A DNA stretch of 64,000 bases. Origin: Dryomyza anilis. Lineage: Eukaryota > Arthropoda > Insecta > Diptera > Dryomyzidae. The stretch lies in the NCBI GenBank assembly GCA_951804985.1, contig OX638130.1, positions 103,862,040 through 103,926,039 of the forward strand, written 5' to 3'. Shown piece by piece: positions 35,795 through 47,643 of the stretch; positions within the stretch are counted from its first letter, which is position 1, and each line of letters starts with the position of its first letter. A program made the position numbers and the translations under genes. The notes under the pieces were generated by a model. It did not search any database. It was not told the origin of the DNA and saw only the letters and a list, made by a program, of their open reading frames with translations.

Positions 35795-38700
35795 CTATTT
35801 CGCACTTGCGTGCTGCTGATGATGATGTTGATGATGATGACTATGATTTGCATTGGTTGCTGTGCCAGCAGCAGCCGCTGCACTCGATGTGGAGGCTGCC
35901 GTTGACATTGCGGATGCGCTCTTTGATGTGGTGGTGGTGCTGGTGGTTGTGGTGGTACCGTTCGTAGTCACTTTCAGTTGACGTATTTCGGGAAAAAATT
36001 CTATCATTAGTATTTCCAGCAGTTCCTGTAAGATTTTTAATTTATTTTAATTAAAACGAAACTACTTTGATTAATAAATGCCTACATAAAATAACTGCTT
36101 GTTGTAGATGGGATTTTGTAGCGCATCAAACACTTTGACAACGCCGTGTCGCGCCGCCTGCGCACCAACCAAATTGCACAGCACCTCTGGAATGTTGTCC
36201 ACCAGCAGCGCCTTGGCGGCATTTGTGGTCATCTCTTTCATATCGTCCGAACGCACCGGATAGGCAGAGGCCAGCACGCCACCGGGCCAGAAAGATTTTA
36301 AAATGGCCGAAAAGTAATAGTGCAGCATGGATTCCTCGAACAAATAGGCGACAGATTCGCGGATTTGTCTGTGTTTATTATGTTAAGACGGTACGAATAA
36401 AGACATTTTGTTAAAATAAACAAATAATGTTGAAATGTATTACTTTTCGTATGAGGCTTCGATATAAAATATAAAAATAATAAGAAAATAATTCAACCAA
36501 CCTATTTATAGTGCGTCCATACGATATCTGCACAAAGGAAATAATGCTCTTGCGCAACCACTTAAACACCCCACCCATGTCAAAGATTTCACCCATCAGC
36601 GCATACATCGGCTCCGCTATCGAGTCCTTGCTGTCCAGATCAATAGTAAATTTTGATGTATCACTTGCCGTATCGCCCTCCAAATACATTGAGATGTCAT
36701 CTTCTTCGCGATGATGCGTCAGACCCCAGAAAGGATCAGATGCTTTGCTGGACTCACTCGCCTTGGTGGCGTCACTTTTGAACAGTGTAGCAAGTGAAAA
36801 TTTTGACTTTTTCGGTGAGGGCAGCGTTTGTTTGAGATGATCGGAGCTGGGACTGAGGAATGAGTAGATGGCCTCACTGCCATTCAAGTGATCGTCTTCG
36901 AGTATAAACTAAGAAAAACAAGCAATAATTATTATACAGAATTCAAATGAGAAACAATTTCAAAATAAGCTTGAGAAAATCTTTGCATTACATTAAGAAA
37001 TTTTTGTATTTGTCCTTTGGCTTTCTCTAGCGACTGTTTGTCATTTTTTAAAAAGAATAACTTGAAATTGGTTGGCAAATCATGAGATTTTAAATTCGTA
37101 CAAACATGACGCAGCTTACGATGCAGATCCTGTGAAAGTAGCAAAATTTTTAATGAAATTAAATTCAAATTTAATGAAAATTATGAACTTGACTTACATG
37201 AACTTGATTCAGCGAGCGCATCACAACCCAACCGCTTGAAATGCTGCAAGGACGTGACTCCTTGATGAGTGCGCCGCCGGCTGTCTGTGGCGGCGCATTG
37301 ATGTCCTCGTCCACGTGCACAAGAATCATAAACTGCAGCGATTCACGTTCGTCGGAGACCTTTGAAAATTATCAATTAATAAATTAATAAATTAATAAAT
37401 TAATAAATTAATAAATTAATAAATTAATAAATTAATAAATTAATAAATTAATAAATTAATAAATTAATAAATTAATAAATTAATAAATTAATAAATTAAT
37501 AAATTAATAAATTAATAAATTAATAAATTAATAAATTAATAAATTAATAAATTAATAAATTAATAAATTAATAAATTAATAAATTAATAAATTAATAAAT
37601 TAATAAATTAATAAATTAATAAATTAATAAATTAATAAATTAATAAATTAATAAATTAATAAATTAATAAATTAATAAATTAATAAATTAATAAATTAAT
37701 AAATTAATAAATTAATAAATTAATAAATTAATAAATTAATAAATTAATAAATTAATAAATTAATAAATTAATAAATTAATAAATTAATAAATTAATAAAT
37801 TAATAAATTAATAAATTAATAAATTAATAAATTAATAAATTAATAAATTAATAAATTAATAAATTAATAAATTAATAAATTAATAAATTAATAAATTAAT
37901 AAATTAATAAATTAATAAATTAATAAATTAATAAATTAATAAATTAATAAATTAATAAATTAATAAATTAATAAATTAATAAATTAATAAATTAATAAAT
38001 TAATAAATTAATAAATTAATAAATTAATAAATTAATAAATTAATAAATTAATAAATTAATAAATTAATAAATTAATAAATTAATAAATTAATAAATTAAT
38101 AAATTAATAAATTAATAAATTAATAAATTAATAAATTAATAAATTAATAAATTAATAAATTAATAAATTAATAAATTAATAAATTAATAAATTAATAAAT
38201 TAATAAATTAATAAATTAATAAATTAATAAATTAATAAATTAATAAATTAATAAATTAATAAATTAATAAATTAATAAATTAATAAATTAATAAATTAAT
38301 AAATTAATAAATTAATAAATTAATAAATTAATAAATTAATAAATTAATAAATTAATAAATTAATAAATTAATAAATTAATAAATTAATAAATTAATAAAT
38401 TAATAAATTAATAAATTAATAAATTAATAAATTAATAAATTAATAAATTAATAAATTAATAAATTAATAAATTAATAAATTAATAAATTAATAAATTAAT
38501 AAATTAATAAATTAATAAATTAATAAATTAATAAATTAATAAATTAATAAATTAATAAATTAATAAATTAATAAATTAATAAATTAATAAATTAATAAAT
38601 TAATAAATTAATAAATTAATAAATTAATAAATTAATAAATTAATAAATTAATAAATTAATAAATTAATAAATTAATAAATTAATAAATTAATAAATTAAT

Positions 38701-41700
38701 AAATTAATAAATTAATAAATTAATAAATTAATAAATTAATAAATTAATAAATTAATAAATTAATAAATTAATAAATTAATAAATTAATAAATTAATAAAT
38801 TAATAAATTAATAAATTAATAAATTAATAAATTAATAAATTAATAAATTAATAAATTAATAAATTAATAAATTAATAAATTAATAAATTAATAAATTAAT
38901 AAATTAATAAATTAATAAATTAATAAATTAATAAATTAATAAATTAATAAATTAATAAATTAATAAATTAATAAATTAATAAATTAATAAATTAATAAAT
39001 TAATAAATTAATAAATTAATAAATTAATAAATTAATAAATTAATAAATTAATAAATTAATAAATTAATAAATTAATAAATTAATAAATTAATAAATTAAT
39101 AAATTAATAAATTAATAAATTAATAAATTAATAAATTAATAAATTAATAAATTAATAAATTAATAAATTAATAAATTAATAAATTAATAAATTAATAAAT
39201 TAATAAATTAATAAATTAATAAATTAATAAATTAATTATAAAGAATAATAAATACTTTACCTCCACACTTTGTATGCTCGCCTTCCATTTTCCCAGATGC
39301 TCGGTCCACGCATCCGTTCGCCTCAAATGCGCCTCCGTTTGACGCTTCTCACTGCGCAGCCAGTCCATCTCCTTCTCGAGAATCTGCAACACTTTCGATT
39401 CGGGCTTTACCGAGTATTTCAAGGCATCCAGCGCCTGTACCTTTTTGTCGATGCGCTCCTGCAACTGTTCCAACTTGCGACGTGCATACGATGTATGCGT
39501 GGCCACATCCATTGCCACGCTTGTCGTCGATGCTGATGCGCCATCAGCAACATCCAACAGCGCACTGTTTTGCTCATCCAACACACCATCGTTTAGTGTG
39601 GGCATCAGCAGGGTGGGATCTTTAAAATCGTCTGCGGTCAACGCCTCGCGCAACAACCTGTACTGTTCGCTGAGCACAAACGAGGAGAAATATTTGTCCT
39701 CGAGCGTCTTCACTATTTGCGATTGAATAACATAGAAAACTTCGGGTCCAGCATCGCCCAACAAAAAGGTTTCGATTAGTTTACGCTGCTGTTTGTCAAT
39801 TTGTACCTCGGGCTTTGGCGCACGAATGTAGGTGTAGAATATCTCGGTGCCCAGTTGACTCCATGCTGATTTATGCGCATGTTTGAGCTCCTCCACGGCC
39901 TGATGAAAACCCACATAGGCGCTGACTTTGAGTGGCTCCAGAAAGAGTGTTAGATAACGTCTTCCTACCGAGGTGTTTAGTATCTCCGGCAGTGTTAGAT
40001 CCATGTCGCTGGTGTAGTTGCCGTTCCAGCCGAATTTCGATAGATTCTTTTCGCACTGGGTCTTTGCGAAGGACAGCTGTTGTATGTAGCGCTTGAGGCG
40101 TGTGGCGGCAGTCTGCTCCGACTTGGACAGTGAGTGTTCCTCCTTGTGTGTATCGAAACCTGAGGAAATGAATTTCATTAGAATATTGTTTTTTAAATCA
40201 AAATACTTACCTTTGGCACGTTGTAGATTCTGCATTGTTGTGGCATGCATGAGATCATTCACTATGCTCTTGCGTATCAGCGACAATTCCTCCAGGTTGC
40301 CCGAGTTGTTGATGATGCGCAGAAAGTCCTCGAAACTGGCCGCATACTCGTAGCTGCGCTTGTTGATGGCCGCCGCCGCCAAACGTGTCTCAATGTTTTG
40401 CACAATCTTCTGATTGAGGTAATCGGATGCGGTGAGCATTTTAATCATGGGAAAAAATACTTCAAAACACAAATTTAGCATACAAGAAAACTATGAATAA
40501 TAATAGCTACGCACTTTTGTAAGAGAGTATTTCGCTCAGCAGCATCTTTAGTGGCGGCAATGAATAACCACGTGGCAGCAGCAGTATCACCATTATTTCA
40601 CAAAGTCTGCGCAGAAATTGCATCTCGGTTTGTTCATTAACCAGATATGAATTGGTTGAAAATACAGGCGCAGCGCCGGTTTCCAAACTGTGTAATACAT
40701 TTAAATTTAGAATATATTTATTAAGTGTTTTGAGTACTGCTTACGCTCTGGCCTCCGCAATGCGTATCTTCTCCAAATGCACTGTCACACGATTCACCAT
40801 GTCGACGGCTATAATCTTGGCGGCATCCATTTTCGTTGCGCGATCGTGTATCTTTTGTATGGCATTCCAAAGATCCTCGCGCACCACATCATTGAAGAGC
40901 TTAGGTTTTGTGACAACGTAGCTGTAACAAAAAATATTCAATTTTTTATATTTGATTTATAGTTAAATGAATTATAATTTGGACATATTAATCAATCGGT
41001 TTTATTTTAACTTACCCCAACCACGGCGACATAAAATCACGCAGCACATACTCTATGATTTGCTGCAGTTGTAGATCGACAGTTTTGCCAAATATAAGCG
41101 GCAAATTTGAGGGATTTTTAATGGGATTTGGTAAATCGAAAATGCTGCTTCTGCAAGTAGATTTCAATAATGAATTTAAATAAATATATTAAGATATGAA
41201 CTTGGTTAAAAAATATATTCAAAATTATTATAATGCAGTTTAAATTTTTCTTGTTAGATTTAAAAAATTTAAATTTTCTTTTTAATGTATTATTAAGTTT
41301 TGTACCAAGAGACGAGATTTGTTATCATGATTTTTCTTTCTTATAAAAATTGCAAACAACATTTTTTCTCGTATAATTAAATTTTTGATTTATAGCACAA
41401 GGATTTAATGCAGAAAATATAATTCCATTCTTATCTTTTGTTGAAACAAAAAATAGCAAAAGAGCAAAATTATGAGAAAATGAAGAATGAGCTATGTCTT
41501 AAAAACTAGAACTAATTTAATAAAACTGATGCCATTTTCGAAATCAACGCTCTAAATGCATCCAAGACTTGATGCAACGTTAACTGCATCAAATAAAAAT
41601 TAAATTCGTTCGAGTACATTTTTAGTATTAACATTCGCTAGTCTAAATGTGTTTGTTAACTTTTCATGGGTTTCTACTATATATATATATTCCAAATAGT

Positions 41701-44700
41701 AGTTTGATACCGGGCTGCGCAATGGGGGTTTTATGTTTGTTTTTATTTTGTTTTCATTTTTCTGTTTATCTTTTGATTTTGATTGATTTCGTCTCAACTC
41801 TTATTAATGTGTTAGCTTTTTGTTTTTTCACGTTTTTGTTTTACTTTTGTTTTCACTATTCATTATTTTTTTTTTTTTGCGTTTTTCTGTTTTTGCTTTA
41901 TATTTTTTTTAAGATTGACTATGACTTTGTGTTTTTGTTTTGTTTGCTTTTGATTTTGTTTTTACATTTTTCTTTTGTTTTTGCTCTTCCTATAGCTTTT
42001 TTGTTTTTCTTTTGTTTTTGATTTTGTTTTTTTTTTTTGATTGTGTTTTTGCTATTCTGTTAATTTCCGTTTTGAGTGTTTTGTATTGTATTTCATTTAT
42101 ATGTTTTACTTTACTTTTGTATTTTTGCTTTTGTTTTTATGTTTTTGTTTTTTGCTTTTTGTTTTTAATTTTGTGTTTTGCTTCTGTTCATATTTTTATT
42201 TGTGTCTTTGCTTTTTTGCTTCTGCGTTTTGATTTTTTTTGCTTTTGTTTTTATGTTGTGTTTTTGCTTTGTTTTTGTTGTTGTGTTTTGGTTTTGTGTT
42301 TTTGCTTTTTATTTTGTATTTAAGTTTTTGTTTTTTTGTATTTTTTCTTTAGTTTTTGTGTTTTGCTTTTTTGGTTTTGTTTTTGCATTTGTGTTTTGCT
42401 TTTACTTTTATGTTTTTCTTTTGTTTTTTGCTTTTTGTTTTTAATTTTGTGTTTTGCTTCTGTTCATATTTTTATTTGTGTCTTTGCTTTTTTGCTTCTG
42501 TGTTTTGATTTTGTTTTTGCTTTTGTTTTTATGTTGTGTTTTTGCTTTGTTTTTGTTGTTGTGTTTTGGTTTTGTGTTTTTGCTTTTTATTTTGTATTTA
42601 AGTTTTTGTTTTTTTTTTGTATTTTTTCTTTAGTTTTTGTGTTTTGCTTTTTTGGTTTTGTTTTTGCATTTGTGTTTTGCTTTTACTTTTATGTTTTTCT
42701 TTTGTATTTTTGTATTTTTGATTGTGTGTTTTTTTTTGTTTTATGTTTCTGCTTTTGATTTTGTGTTTTTGTTTTGTTTGCGTGTTTCTGATATTTTCTT
42801 TGTATTTGTATTTGTTTTTGTTTATTTATCTTTTGCTGCTGTTTTTGTGTTATTGCTTTACTTTTGTGATTTTGTTTTTGTTTATGATTTTGATTTTTGT
42901 TTTTTTTTTTATTCTTGCTCTTGTAATTTTTTTTTTGTATTTGAGTTTTTTGTTTCATGTTCGTAGCTGGTGTAGAACCGAGTTACATCATTTTGAAAGT
43001 TTAGGTTGTATGGGAGGTGCCACACCCCTTTGTCTAATACCGCCTATATATATTTTATGTCACCCTCCTGACTCCATAGTATCCTAGTGCAAAATTTCAC
43101 TCAGATCGGTTCAGCTGTTTAGACGTGATGCTGGAACAGACAGTGTCAGCCTGACTCCAGAGTATCCTAGTACAAAATTTCACTCAGATCGGTTCAGCTG
43201 TTTAGACGTGAAGCATGGAACAGACAGACTGACAGAAAGGCGGATCAATAGTTTTATATATATAGATACATAGATTACGCTATCCTAGGAATGCCCAACT
43301 CAGACCGTACGGGAATTATTTTGGCATATGTTTAATGAAAATTGAGACTAGCCATTGGTTAGTATTTGAAAAATAAATTGGACGTACAGAACAAATTTAA
43401 AGTTTATATTTTCCGTTTAAAGGTGAACAAATACTCTAAAAATAGACATATTTCAAGATTTTCTACCATAACCACAACAGGAGTGAAGAATCCATGAAAA
43501 AGGGTTCACAATTAGTCTGATTTTTATACCTATATCAATGGGAAATATTAATTTTACACAGTTTTAAAATTGATTTTAAAACTGTATGAGGTACAATTTA
43601 TGAGGTATAATTTATTAAACAATTTAATTAGAATATTTTATTTTAGCAATGTAATAGAACAAACAACTAATCATGAAATGGAACTCTAAATTGTAAGTTT
43701 TACCTGATAAGCCAAATATCACTTCGTCTATATTAAGATTAGTATCACAAATATATCGTAGCCGCGGTAGCTCAGTGGTTAGTGCGTTGGACTGCGAGGT
43801 CCCCGGTTCAAGCCTGGACTGGGGCTAACAACATCTTTTCATAGAAAATATTTTTCTATACCGCGCTACCTCTCGGCAGTAAATGGCAAACCTACGAGAG
43901 TAAAACATTGCCTATGAAAAGCTCTCACCCGCCGTTCGGATTCGGCAATAAACTGTAGGTCCCACCACTTTGAGTACAAATATAACACGTACAGCTCAAA
44001 ATGGTGTGAGAGCTCGGCCTAAGTTCTCATAGGACTGTAGTGCCAAACTATTATTATTATCACAAATATTTAAAATGTCATTTTAACTACTACTGAATTT
44101 CTTACTATCTTGAAAATTAAATGAAAGTTGACCGTTTGTAATCGCAATTGTTAATTATTATAAAAAAAATGTGATAAAGTTTAAACTTAAATTGGTTTTT
44201 ATTATGGCAAATAATAAATAAAAATAGTTTATTTTTGTGTTGCATCACAAAACAATGCATCATGTAAATAAATTCTTAGTTTCATTAATTTAGTTCTTCT
44301 CATATTCTATTTATTGTGATTAAGTTAAATAGACAATAGACAGGCAAAATAAATATTTAGTGCAAATTTAAACTTAGTTTAAAGTTTTTCAAATTTTTTA
44401 AACGTCTCTAATTTACCAATCAAAACGGCTGCATATCTTGAAATTTTACAGATAGATAGTCAATAAATATGGAATTTAAAAAAAATTGTAATATATTGAC
44501 TAAACTCGAAATTATATCTAGTTTAAACTGTGTTTAATTTGAAAATGTGACTGAAAAACTGAACCCCAGATAGACATCTTTCAATCGATTGAGGAGGAAA
44601 TGTTATAAACGGTATGTGAACTAAACACGCTCTTTTTCAATCACTGGCAATGTAAATAGACATGTAATCCAAATTCAGACTTTTATTGAACTAGTTTTTC

Positions 44701-47643
44701 AGTAATCGTGATTTCAATAGACATGGCTCAATTAACTCAGAAAGAGAGACGAACATTTTCAATCACAGGCGTAGGAAAACATATAATCTAAATTCAAATT
44801 TTTTAGTGATATAAAGCTCTTGTCGTTTTGCAGAAATCATGATTTCAAAATACAAAACAGTTATCGTATAATCGACTTTGGAGCAATTGTTATAAACGCA
44901 CGACCATCAAGAATAAAACCTTTGCCTTTTAACCTTTTAATATATGACTAGCTGGACCCGTGCACGACTCGTGCAAAGATTTTGTGAATGCAAGAATATG
45001 GAGCAATTTTATTAATATAACAAACATTTTTATTATTTATATCTGGGACCCATGCTTCGCTGTGAACGTTTTTCTTGGTTTTATAAATGTAGTGACTAAA
45101 ACAAAAATGATTCTCCGCCAAAACAACTTTTCTCAAAGACAATTCTTTCTCAGACTGTGCTCCCCCGTAGAATATTTCCCGTACATTTCTTTCCAGTAGA
45201 AATTTTCCCGTAAAATTCTTTCCCATAGAACGCATTCCTGTAGAATCCTTCGCGGTAGAAATTTTCCCCTAAAATTCTTCCCGTAGAATTCTTCCCGGTA
45301 GAATTCTTCCCGGTAGAATTCTTCGCGTAGAATTCTTCCCGGTAGAATTCTTACCGTAGAATTCTTCCCCGTAGAGTTTTCCCAGTAGAAGTTTTAGTGT
45401 TGTGAGTTTTAGTGTGGTGATCTACAGTGTGGTGAGTTTTAGTATGGTGAGTTTTAGTGTGGTGAAATTTAGTGACAAATTTTAGTGTGGTGAGTTTTTG
45501 TGTGATGAATTTTAGTGTGGTTAATTTTAGTGTAGTGAATTTTGGTGTGGTGAGTTTTAGTGTGGTGAATTTTATTGTGGTGAGTTTTAGCGTGGTGAGT
45601 TTTAGAGTGGTGAGTTTAAGTGTGGTGAATTTTAGTGTGGTTAATTTTAGTGTGGTTAGTTTTAGTGTGGTGAATTTTATTGTGGTGAGTTTTAGAGTGC
45701 TGAGTTTTAAAGTGGTGAGTTTTAGTGTGGTGAATTTTAGTGTGGTGAATTTTATTGTGGTTAGTTTTAGTGTGGTGAGTTTAAGTCTGGCGAATTTTAG
45801 TGTGGTGAATTTTAGTGTGGTGAATTTTAGTGTGGTGACTTTTAGTGTGGTGAATTTAAGTGTGGTGAATTTTTGAGTGGTGAGTTTTAATGTGGTGAAT
45901 TTTGGTGTGGTGAGTATAAAGATAAATTTTGTTTAAAAAAAACCTTTTGGAGGACAAAAAGAACGCAATGGTCGATATCACCATTTTCAAAATAAAAAAA
46001 TAATCGTCAAAAACAATGTCGAAAAAAAATGTTTTTGCTTTTGTTTTTTTTTTTTTTTTCTTTTCATTTTTTGTTTTTCTTTTAGTTTGGCTTTTAAATT
46101 TATGTTATTGCTTTTGTTTTTGTATTTTTGCTTTTTTGTTTTTGCTTTTAAATATTTTTCTTGTATTTTAATTTTTTGTTTCATTTTTGTAGCTGCCGAA
46201 AGTGCCGAGTTATATCGTTTTGAAAGTTTAGGTTGTATGGGAGGTACCACGCCCCTTTGTCCAATCCCGCCCATATATAGCCTACTCCTTCCAGACCATA
46301 TCGTATCTGTGGTAAAAATTTTATGTAAATCGGATTAGCCGTTTAGACGGAGATGCGGAACAAACAACCCAACAAACAATCAGATTTATTATATTAATAG
46401 GATTATATAGATTTTTTATGATTTTATATAAATATAAAAGTAACTTTCCAAAATGTAATCGACACTTTTTAGTACTTTTAAAATTATTCTTTTATATTAT
46501 GGGAATACAAACAACATTAAATTATTACAAACTATGTATCGTCGTTGTAGAACAAAAACTCACCAAATACATTTTTATGAAAAACTTAAATTTTGTTGAT
46601 TAATATAATAAAAAGTATTTGATGCATTTTTAAAGTTGAAATATCAATTGATAGATTTACATTTTGTAATCATGTGGTAAAAAAATGAGATCTATTTAAA
46701 ATTGACAGATATATAAAGATTTTTGTAAATGCATATTTAGCATTTTGAAAATGTATTTGGTGACTTTTCGTTCCACAACGACGATATATCAAACAAACAC
46801 GAGGCAATCAATATCAACAAAATAAACCAAATTAATATTAAAGCGTTATGAGATTATCTACTAAAACTGAACATCCAACAACAATATATTAGATAGCCTA
46901 AATTATTACTACAGATAACTCATTGTATTTACAAAACAAGTGCAAAGTCTACAAGCATTACTCATTTAAATAACAACAAATAATGAATGAATTTCAAATT
47001 TTGATGAGTTCGCAATAAATATTGTGTAAGTTTTGTTGACTTAAGATACAACAATGTGTTTAGTTTAACGTCTCGTGAATAATGTCAAGAAGAGAGACTC
47101 ACCTTGTGGCATTGTACAAGACATTCAAAGGTTTGCGATTTAGGGGCGGCGGTTCCTTGCGCGTAAATATATAATGAACATAGATAGTGGCTGCAATGGC
47201 TGAAACAAAGATAATCGCAATTATTAAAAAGGTATTAATTAAAAATTTAATTAAAAATGCGGAAAAACAGAAAACGGCAGGCGATAAACAAAATATGAAG
47301 CACATGCGGGCAGTCACTTGTTATCAACAAAGTGATAGTAGCAGCAACAAAAAAAAACAATCAATAAAAAGGGTAGGAGGAGGTGGTGCTTAAATGATGG
47401 AAATGATGATATGCGGAAGACTTCAAGATGAAATAAAAGCAACTTACCAGCCAGCACCAGGAATGTCGAATACAGCAAAAACAAACATACGAAGAACACA
47501 AACGGATAATAGCAGATTATAGCGACAAGTGTTAGCAGAAAAGCGGAAATATATAGTTTCCAATTGATTTTCCGTTTACGTAGCGCTTTGAATGCCTGCA
47601 ATGCTTTATGCTGCACATTAACCAATAACTGTTCCACATCCAT
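35795..47643 (-). CDS. snz: Sorting nexin 25 / snazarus
   Basis: Twelve coding exons in transcript order: 47643-47448, 47199-47103, 41150-41016, 40921-40745, 40687-40515, 40459-40211, 40159-39261, 37359-37198, 37129-36992, 36908-36502, 36368-36086, 36025-35795. All phases fit and give 1048 residues. The layout is that of SNX13/14/19/25 proteins. An N-terminal membrane hairpin (about 30-78) is followed by a PXA domain (about 98-300), an RGS domain (about 400-515, in LPEILNTSVGRRYLTLFLEP), a coiled coil (about 580-640), a PX domain (about 643-765, to QIQKFLN|FILEDDHLN) and a Nexin-C domain (about 860-980, GEIFDMGGVFKWLRK, NKQLFYV). A Thr/Ala/His-rich tail ends the protein. Drosophila snz tethers ER to plasma membrane near lipid droplets in fat body and affects lifespan and lipid storage. 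Exon 10 uses an unusual GTTGGT donor. Intron 2 holds several transposons and intron 7 a satellite. Identification is strong from domain order. Confidence 0.92.
37373..39239 (+). repeat. Pure 8-bp satellite (AATTAATA)n filling snz intron 7
   Basis: About 1.87 kb, roughly 233 tandem copies with no substitution that I can see. It leaves only about 20-25 bases of other sequence next to each splice site of the intron (37360-39260). The + strand (antisense to snz) contains AATAAA in every unit; the sense strand does not. Confidence 0.97.
41700..43262 (-). mobile_element. Helitron-like relative C with long GTTTTTGCTTTT tract
   Basis: Its right part (42960-43262) matches the 5' region of elements A and B in reverse (GAAAGTTTAGGTTGTATGGG, then TCAGATCGGTTCAGCTGTTT). 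That last block is present twice (43098 and 43177), a short tandem duplication. The rest is a 1.2 kb T-rich tract containing a duplicated 270-bp segment (about 42145-42415 and 42425-42700). The left end is not defined. It lies in snz intron 2. Confidence 0.55.
43755..44057 (+). mobile_element. tRNA-derived SINE, best-preserved copy (303 bp)
   Basis: A box TAGCTCAGTGG at 43768-43778 and B box GGTTCAAGCCT at 43805-43815 have tRNA-like spacing. An unrelated body follows (CTACCTCTCGGCAGTAAATG) and an (ATT)n tail. A perfect 12-bp duplication TATCACAAATAT flanks it (43743-43754 and 44058-44069). This is a retroposed SINE, not a tRNA gene. Confidence 0.93.
44070..44947. other. snz intron 2 stretch with a diverged direct repeat
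   Basis: About 44637-44735 and 44757-44850 share TTTTCAATCAC, ATCTAAATTCA(G/A)A and AATC(G/A)TGATTTCAA. No exon seen. Confidence 0.45.
44948..46402 (-). mobile_element. Helitron-like non-autonomous element A (1455 bp)
   Basis: On the minus strand it begins TCCTATTAATATAATAAATC at 46402. It ends with the hairpin TGCACGAGTCGTGCA, then CGGGTCCAG and CTAG at 44948. It carries a T-rich tract, the 15-bp minisatellite and a TAGAATTCTTCCCG array (45235-45375). No Rep/helicase ORF. Element B has the same order of parts. Confidence 0.7.
45395..45915 (+). repeat. 15-bp minisatellite, GAATTTTAGTGTGGT unit
   Basis: About 34 imperfect copies inside Helitron-like element A; reverse complement of the array at 10508-10803. 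The 15-bp period keeps one frame open and yields a spurious VVNFS-repeat ORF. Confidence 0.95.
46403..47102. other. snz intron 2, 5' part
   Basis: AT-rich with no recognised repeat or exon; ends at the GTGAGT donor of exon 2 (minus strand). Confidence 0.5.

Noticed and set aside
37373..39239. Regular repeat array as a possible CRISPR
   Set aside because: No spacers: direct head-to-tail 8-mers in a eukaryotic intron.
41647..43087. Several ORFs of 63-140 codons rich in Phe/Cys/Leu/Val
   Set aside because: They arise from the GTTTTTGCTTTT tract of Helitron-like element C in an snz intron.
43755..43830. Possible tRNA gene (A and B boxes)
   Set aside because: No closing acceptor stem; followed by a SINE body and tail and flanked by a 12-bp duplication.
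45472..45876. 134-codon ORF with VVNFS repeats, and its counterpart at 10466-10942
   Set aside because: Products of a 15-bp minisatellite whose period is a multiple of three, inside Helitron-like elements; no start context or conserved domain.
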